Shown: one piece after another, positions 59,239-64,000 of the stretch
Position numbering within the stretch: position 1 is the stretch's first letter
Layout of the letters: each line of letters begins with the position of its first letter
Assembly: GCA_012959805.1 (NCBI GenBank)
Contig: DUCN01000074.1
Coordinates: 21,005-85,004 of the forward strand
Source: Myxococcales bacterium
Lineage (GTDB): Bacteria; Myxococcota_A; UBA9160; UBA4427
DNA length: 64,000 nucleotides
Direction: 5' to 3'
Notes under the pieces: generated by a model
What the model was told of the DNA's origin: nothing
Database searches by the model: none
What the model saw: only the letters and a program-made list of their open reading frames with translations
Made by a program: the position numbers and the translations under genes

Positions 59239-60521
59239 CGAATCGGCATTCGCTTCACGCCGCCGAGAAAGCTTGATCGCATCCGCTCATACGGGCCCGC
59301 GAGCTCGACTTCATCGAGTCGATTCGCCAATTCGTCGAAGATGACCCGCAGTTCGAGCCTCGCAAGGTTCGCCCCGAGACAGAAATGTTCACCGATTCCG
59401 AACCCGACATGGGGATTCGGACGGCGATCGATGCGAAAGACATCCGGGTCGGCAAAGACTTCCTCATCCCGATTCGCGGACGGATAGAAAAGGCAGAACG
59501 CATCACCCTTTCGAATCTTCTTCCCGTGCAACTCGACATCCTGGACAGCCGTTCGGCAGAATTGGATCACAGGACTGGTCCAGCGCACGATTTCCTCGAC
59601 CGCAGGATTCACAAGTGCCGGATTCGCCTTCAATTTGGCGAACTCATCCGGATTTTCGATCAGGGCGAGCAACCCACCGCTGGCCGAGTTCCGAGTCGTT
59701 TCATTCCCGGCGACGACGAGCACAAAAAAGTACGAAAGAAGCTCGAGCGGAGGCATCGGTGCCCCGCCGATCTGTGAGTTCGCCAGAACGCTGATAATGT
59801 CGTCTCGCGGATGCTTGCGTCGCTCCGCGGCGAGTTCCGCAAAATACGCAAAGAGCTCGTTGCGCGTCTCTTCGATCGAAACAAAGGGAATCTGCGACGC
59901 GCCCGGGACATCGGCTTGAAATTCCGGATCTGCTGAACCCGCCACACGGTTCGTCCACTCGAACATTTTCGGCCAATCCTCGCGAGGAACGCCTAACATG
60001 TCGGCGAGTACGCCGAGCGTGAGCGGAACCGCCAGATCGCGCACGAAATCACCCTCGCGCTCTTTACCGTCCCCCGCCATTTCACTCAACAAATCCCGCG
60101 CGATCCGACGCACTTCATCACTCTTTCGCGCGATCGCTCGAGGCGTGAACCAACTCGAGGCAGTCCCGCGATATTCAGAGTGCTCCGGCGGGTCCATATT
60201 CAAAAGCTGACGCACGAATTTCCGCTCGCCCTCGACGGGCGCCCCTTCTTCGAAAACCGCCAATCGGGGACCGTTCTGGAAAAGATCGGGCTGTTTGGAA
60301 ATCCGGACGAGATCTGCCCGACGTGTCACCGCCCAGAACCCGACACCGCCGGGTACATCGAACCAATGAATGGGGGATTCCTTCCGAAGACGCTTCCAGG
60401 CATCAAACGGATAACCATTCTGCATGTAGGTGTCAGGCCCGATCACATCGAGTTCATCGAGACTGGGGAGATCCGAGCCGGTGGTGGTGCTCTTGGTGGT
60501 AGCAGTGGTGGTCGAGGACAT
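59217..60521 (-). CDS. Cytochrome P450, CYP125/CYP124-like
   Basis: A 434-residue soluble bacterial P450. The heme-thiolate Cys is C381 in FGIGEHFCLGANLAR; the I-helix oxygen-activation motif is AGNETTR (271-277); the ExxR is EIVR (310-313). The blocks LLNMDPPEHSEYRGTASSWF, FYPSANRDEEVFADPDVF and PNPHVGFG resemble mycobacterial CYP125/CYP142/CYP124 enzymes, which hydroxylate the terminal carbon of sterol side chains or methyl-branched lipids. The first 20 residues are Ser/Thr-rich. Its ATG overlaps the stop of the thioredoxin-fold selenoprotein gene (TGATG), so the two are coupled. Confidence 0.92.
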   Translation of the reverse strand: MSSTTTATTKSTTTGSDLPSLDELDVIGPDTYMQNGYPFDAWKRLRKESPIHWFDVPGGVGFWAVTRRADLVRISKQPDLFQNGPRLAVFEEGAPVEGERKFVRQLLNMDPPEHSEYRGTASSWFTPRAIARKSDEVRRIARDLLSEMAGDGKEREGDFVRDLAVPLTLGVLADMLGVPREDWPKMFEWTNRVAGSADPEFQADVPGASQIPFVSIEETRNELFAYFAELAAERRKHPRDDIISVLANSQIGGAPMPPLELLSYFFVLVVAGNETTRNSASGGLLALIENPDEFAKLKANPALVNPAVEEIVRWTSPVIQFCRTAVQDVELHGKKIRKGDAFCLFYPSANRDEEVFADPDVFRIDRRPNPHVGFGIGEHFCLGANLARLELRVIFDELANRLDEVELAGPYERMRSSFLGGVKRMPIRYRLRPS

Positions 60522-61576
60522 CAGTCACTCCTGCGCCGGGCAGCCATATCGGCGTAACCCAGCTTCCCCCGAGACTCCCAGTCCTTCGCCAGCTCAAAAA
60601 ACTCTGGCCCCATCGGATTCTGTCCGCGAATCGGCATCGAACCACGGCGAATCGTCCAATCGTCCGGCGACAGCTCACCCGCCCGATCAAAATGCTGCGC
60701 CGCAGCGACGGAGTCGCCTCGCTGGTGCAGGAACCAGGCAATCGCCCATTCCGCCCGCGCCATCTCTTCGTCCGCGGTGGGCGGTGGCATCGTCGATGGC
60801 ACCATTTCATCCGTTGCCACTTCACCGGTCTTGACCCAGGCGCGAACGGCCTCGAGGAAGGGACCGGATTCCCGACCATGAAACTGCAGAAACATGTCGC
60901 TTCCGTACTCGGCCGCATTCGGTCGCACGACCCTCCCCTCTTCGTCGATCCAGACGACGGTGGGAACATTGATCATCCCGTAGCGATGCGCGACGACATG
61001 CTCGGTGTCGATCAGGCTCGGATGCGTAGGCTCGGCCTTCTCGATATACGGCTTGGCCGCTTCTGCTGATTCATCAAGAGCGATCGTGATCGGTACAAAT
61101 CCCTCGTCACCCAATTCTTCGTAAAGCGCCTGCCACACGGGCAGATCTTCTCGGCAGCCTCACCAGGATGCGTAGGCGATGAGTAGGACTTTTTTCCCTT
61201 TGAAACTGGAAAGCGAGAATTCCTTCCCGGTTAAATCGGGCAAAGTGAAATCGGGCGCGCGGCCACCCAGGAGTTCATCACCATGCGCGTCGGTGGGTGC
61301 GCCGATGCTGACGACGGATTCGGCCGCATCGATCGCGACCGGTCGTCCAAGGACATCGCCTAACGCCACCAGATCGAGGCCTTGTTCGGTGATCAGCTCG
61401 GGCCGATTGCTGATCGGAATGCAGACGTCGCCCTGGCAGAGCCCTTCGGGTTTCTGGTTCCAACCCAGCGCGGAGAGGACGGGTGCGGTTTCGAAACGCA
61501 CAACCGAGCCGTCGACGGACACAGTGATCGGAGCAGCCTTCCCGTCCTCGATCATCGTGAATGAAGCTTCGCTCAT
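60521..61576 (-). CDS. Probable selenocysteine-containing thioredoxin-fold (ResA/TlpA-like) protein
   Basis: Two open frames in the same frame, 61162-61576 and 60521-61138, are separated only by a TGA at 61160-61162. Read through, they give a 351-residue redox protein with the active site W138-U139-G140-C141-R142, following the family run PDFTLPDLTGKEFSLSSFKG and KVLLIAYASW, and followed by DLPVWQALYEEL and the NVPTVVWIDEEGRVVRPN strand with the cis-Pro. The UGA thus stands exactly at the first redox Cys position. An N-terminal domain (1-95) carries CQGDVC, and a TPR-like tail begins near 270. ATG 61576 is the likely start (61588 possible). It is coupled to the P450 gene. Confidence 0.85.
61130..61144 (-). 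promoter_or_regulatory. Candidate bacterial SECIS hairpin
   Basis: On the coding (minus) strand, 15 bases after the UGA, CTGCC (61144-61140) pairs with GGCAG (61134-61130) around the five-base loop CGTGT, and a flanking T-G wobble can extend it. Bacterial SECIS elements lie within the coding sequence just 3' of the UGA and end in a short stem with a G/U-containing loop for SelB, so position and shape fit. An alternative outer pairing of CTGCC at 61157-61153 with the same GGCAG also exists. Confidence 0.55.
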
Positions 61577-61744
61577 GATTCTCTCCAAAATTCCAGGTTC
61601 AGAAAAGTATAGAGAACCGAAACCACACCGCGCAGAACCTTTTCAGCCAGGCCTTTACGCAGCGGCCTTCTTTTCCGATCATCTCGTCCGCCCGATCGAC
61701 CAGGAAGCCGACGCCGCGCTTCAGAAAACACGGAGACCAGAGCC

Positions 61745-62896
61745 ATGAGTAAACTTATTCCCTTCGAGATCAAGATCGCCGACGAGGCACTTGACGACCT
61801 GAAACAGAGATTGGCGAACACCCGCTGGGCCGATGCGGAAACCGTTGATGATTGGAGTCAGGGAACGCCAGAGGCCTATCTCCGGGAAGTCTGTGACTAC
61901 TGGGGAAATCAATATGACTGGCGCGCGCGGGAGGAACGACTGAATCGTTTCCCTCAGTTCAAAACGAATCTCAATGGTCTCGACATCCACTTCATCCATG
62001 TGAAGTCCCCGGAGAGCACGGCCACACCGATGATCATGACCCATGGCTGGCCCGGCTCGATCGTCGAATTCCAGAAAGTGATCGGCCCACTCTCGGATCC
62101 GGTCGCCCACGGCGGGCAGGCCGAAGACGCCTTCGACATCATCTGCCCCTCACTGCCCGGATACGGCTTCTCCGACAAGCCGACCGAGCCGGGCTGGGGA
62201 ATCGAAAAGATCGCTGCGACCTGGGCCGCGCTGATGGCACGCCTGGGCTACGAAAAATACGTGGCACAAGGAGGCGACTGGGGCTCGATGGTCACGACGT
62301 CACTGGCTGCCCAGGACCCGGAGCATTGTCTCGGCATTCACCTCAACATGGCGATCGCTCCACCGACTCCCGAGTCGATGGACAACCTCACGGAGCTCGA
62401 AAAGAGTGCCCTCGCCGGCATGGAGCACTACACGAGTCTCGACAGCGGATACTCGAAGCAACAGTCGACCCGCCCCCAGAGCCTCGGCTATGGACTCGTC
62501 GATTCGCCGGCCGGCCAGGCCGCCTGGATCCTGGAAAAGTTCTGGAGCTGGACCGACTGCAGCGGCCATCCCGAGAACGCTCTCACCCGCGACGAAATGC
62601 TCGACAACATCATGCTCTACTGGCTGCCCGCGACCGGGGCGTCCTCAGCGCGTCTCTATTGGGAGAGCTTCAATTCGCCACCCATGATGGAAGTCACGGT
62701 CCCGGTCGGTGTCAGCGTGTTCCCGCACGAAATCTTCAAGGCCTCGAAGCGTTGGTGCGAAGCGCGCTACGGGAACCTCGTCTACCACAACGTCCTTAAG
62801 AAGGGCGGCCACTTCGCGGCCTTCGAACAGCCCGAAGCGTTCGTCGAAGAGGTTCGGAAATCGATGCGGAGAGTGCGCGCTGGATCGGCCAAATAG
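61745..62896 (+). CDS. Epoxide hydrolase (EHN domain, microsomal type)
   Basis: A 383-residue epoxide hydrolase with the N-terminal EHN region (LKQRLANTRWADAE and YWGNQYDWRAREERLNRFPQF) and an alpha/beta hydrolase core. Seen: HGWPGS (oxyanion hole), the nucleophile Asp in QGGDWGS, a Tyr-rich cap, and the catalytic His in KKGGHFAAFEQPE. It opens epoxides to diols, presumably downstream of oxygenases such as the P450 that is divergently placed. The substrate is unknown. An SDR follows after 33 bases and may oxidise the diol product (inference). Confidence 0.92.
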   Translation: MSKLIPFEIKIADEALDDLKQRLANTRWADAETVDDWSQGTPEAYLREVCDYWGNQYDWRAREERLNRFPQFKTNLNGLDIHFIHVKSPESTATPMIMTHGWPGSIVEFQKVIGPLSDPVAHGGQAEDAFDIICPSLPGYGFSDKPTEPGWGIEKIAATWAALMARLGYEKYVAQGGDWGSMVTTSLAAQDPEHCLGIHLNMAIAPPTPESMDNLTELEKSALAGMEHYTSLDSGYSKQQSTRPQSLGYGLVDSPAGQAAWILEKFWSWTDCSGHPENALTRDEMLDNIMLYWLPATGASSARLYWESFNSPPMMEVTVPVGVSVFPHEIFKASKRWCEARYGNLVYHNVLKKGGHFAAFEQPEAFVEEVRKSMRRVRAGSAK

Positions 62897-62929
62897 ACCA
62901 GAAAACCGAGGGAGTGAGAAAATAGACAC

Positions 62930-63655
62930 ATGACACGCAGAGTGTTGGTGACGGGCGGAAGCCGTGGAATCGGACGGGCCATCGCTGTCAACGCGGCCCG
63001 CAACGGCTTTGATGTCACACTGAGTTTTAAGAGTCGCGCGGACCAGGCGCTCGAGGTCGTCGAGAAAATCGAGGCCGAGGGTGGCAAAGCCCGATCCGTT
63101 CAGATTGACATCGCAGACCGCGACGCAACGTTTGCAGCTGTGGAAGAGATAGTCCGCAACTCCGGCGGCTTCTATGGAATCGTCTGTAACGCGGGCGTGA
63201 GCTCAGATGCTTCGTTTCCCGGCATGACAGGCGAGGCCTGGGACCGCGTCTTGCGCACAAACCTTGACGGCTTCTACAACGTTCTCAAACCACTGACGTT
63301 GCCGATGATTCGCCTACGACAAGGCGGACGCATCGTGGTGCTCTCATCCGTAGCAGGACAGGTTGGGAATCGCGGCCAGGTGAACTACAGCGCTTCGAAG
63401 GCCGGCCTGATCGGCGCGACTCGAGCATTGTCGCTGGAGCTTGCCAGCCGCAAAATCACCGTAAACTGCGTCGCGCCGGGATTGATCGAAACGGACATGG
63501 TAAAGGACCTTCCGGCCGAACAACTGAGCGCCATGATCCCGATGCGGCGCTTCGGCACGCCGGAAGAAGTCGCGGGCGTGGTTTCATTTCTCCTCTCCGA
63601 CGCCGCGAGCTACGTAACGGGGGAGACTATTTCCGTCAATGGTGGCATGGCCTAG
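62930..63655 (+). CDS. fabG: 3-oxoacyl-ACP reductase family SDR
   Basis: A 241-residue short-chain dehydrogenase with TGGSRGIG (residues 8-15), an SR segment after beta-2 suited to NADPH, CNAG, a catalytic Ser and YSASK, and the ISVNGGMA ending. The SVAGQVGNRGQVNYSASKAG block is the FabG hallmark and the sequence is compact, as in FabG2-type reductases. It follows the epoxide hydrolase on the same strand, and its role may be in that pathway and not in fatty acid synthesis. GGGAG lies about 15 bases before the ATG. Confidence 0.85.
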   Translation: MTRRVLVTGGSRGIGRAIAVNAARNGFDVTLSFKSRADQALEVVEKIEAEGGKARSVQIDIADRDATFAAVEEIVRNSGGFYGIVCNAGVSSDASFPGMTGEAWDRVLRTNLDGFYNVLKPLTLPMIRLRQGGRIVVLSSVAGQVGNRGQVNYSASKAGLIGATRALSLELASRKITVNCVAPGLIETDMVKDLPAEQLSAMIPMRRFGTPEEVAGVVSFLLSDAASYVTGETISVNGGMA

Positions 63656-63671
63656 CAATGCCCAGCCACCG

Positions 63672-64000
63672 CTACTGAGAGTCGATCAGCTCAACGCTCT
63701 TCGTTTCGACAATCAACTGATAACCAAGCGCATCGTTTCGCAGGGTCGCGAGACCGGGAATCGACGTGTCCCGGATCCAATCTTGGTAGCTGATCACGAT
63801 TTGCCAGCCACCATCCACGCCGACTCTCTCAAAACGACGCTCTTCAAGGGCCTCGGAACCAATCCGTTCAATCACCTGCACCTGCCCCCATGCCCCCCGT
63901 CGCTCACAGTCTCGACATTCCGCTTCCTGATCGATCCACGGATAGAAAACCCGCTGAATGTCCGCGATGATTCGCGTAGGCGACAATGGCAAATCGCGTC
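63672..64000 (-). CDS. Hypothetical protein, N-terminus beyond the window
   Basis: At least 108 codons are visible and the frame is still open at the right edge, so the true start is outside the window. A CRDCERRG motif with two cysteines, Trp-rich stretches (YPWIDQEAECRDC, GGWQIVISYQDWIRD) and an LIVETKSVELIDSQ ending are seen. No family recognised. It is convergent with the fabG gene, 16 bases apart. Confidence 0.5.
   Translation of the reverse strand, partial: RDLPLSPTRIIADIQRVFYPWIDQEAECRDCERRGAWGQVQVIERIGSEALEERRFERVGVDGGWQIVISYQDWIRDTSIPGLATLRNDALGYQLIVETKSVELIDSQ

Noticed and set aside
1..64000. CRISPR arrays, tRNA/rRNA genes, intact insertion sequences
   Set aside because: No regularly spaced repeats, cloverleaf-like segments with CCA-type ends, rRNA signatures or transposase motifs with inverted repeats were seen on reading both strands.

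Overview
The window comes from a GC-rich, Gram-negative bacterium. KDO-8-phosphate synthase at the left edge implies lipopolysaccharide. The gene mix is typical of uncultured deltaproteobacterial-type lineages (Myxococcota/Binatota-like, by inference): several acyl-CoA dehydrogenases, short-chain dehydrogenases, a racemase-type CoA-transferase, an F420/LLM oxidoreductase, a CYP125-like P450 and a Rieske oxygenase. No rRNA, tRNA, CRISPR array or intact insertion sequence was seen.

Layout. 1-7.5 kb: kdsA (cut by the window edge), a metallophosphoesterase, a secreted protein, a diacylglycerol-kinase-family enzyme next to a Tam41-like putative CDP-diacylglycerol synthase, two short-chain dehydrogenases and a HIT protein. 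7.8-17.5 kb: a plus-strand run of a DUF218 protein, M1 aminopeptidase, radical SAM protein with a His/Asp-rich insertion, DUF3626 protein, signal peptidase I, ABC-class ATPase and a succinylglutamate-desuccinylase-family enzyme. 17.5-24.3 kb: a decayed SnoaL-like gene, then an LLM/SDR/SDR/aldo-keto-reductase operon facing an acyl-CoA dehydrogenase pair. 24.4-34.3 kb: sucA, a 3-methyladenine glycosylase remnant, cupin, alpha/beta hydrolase, Nudix hydrolase, SPFH protein, AMACR-like protein, ketopantoate reductase and threonine aldolase. 34.4-40.1 kb: LysE exporter, ferredoxin, pabB with a 5'-nucleotidase-like gene, a DHH phosphoesterase and an aromatic DAHP synthase. 40.8-43.4 kb: bolA with a second acyl-CoA dehydrogenase pair. 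43.6-46.2 kb: a more AT-rich stretch with a secreted protein, a truncated winged-helix/AAA regulator and a histidine-kinase tail. 46.2-52 kb: frdABCD and the agmatine operon aguBA. 52-64 kb: a NYN-domain protein, ppsR, leuS, a Rieske oxygenase, a VOC protein, a molybdopterin oxidoreductase remnant, P450, a thioredoxin-fold protein, epoxide hydrolase and fabG.

Three signals stand out. (1) The DAHP synthase gene is preceded by a 33-codon leader peptide holding 4 Phe, 3 Tyr and 2 Trp, followed by a perfect 11-bp terminator hairpin with T8 and a 7-bp alternative pairing: a complete candidate ribosome-mediated attenuator responding to all three aromatic amino acids. (2) The thioredoxin-fold gene upstream of the P450 carries an in-frame UGA exactly at the redox-active position (W-UGA-G-C-R), with a hairpin 3' of it: a probable selenoprotein that standard gene calling would split in two. 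(3) A bacterial Tam41-like protein sits directly after a lipid-kinase gene, suggesting a mitochondrial-type route to CDP-diacylglycerol.

Functionally, the acyl-CoA dehydrogenase pairs, AMACR-like racemase, CYP125-like P450, SDRs and epoxide hydrolase point to catabolism of branched lipids or sterol-like side chains. sucA and frdABCD feed central carbon and electron flow, and aroF and pabB place aromatic and folate precursor synthesis close together. Four gene remnants show ongoing decay between intact operons.
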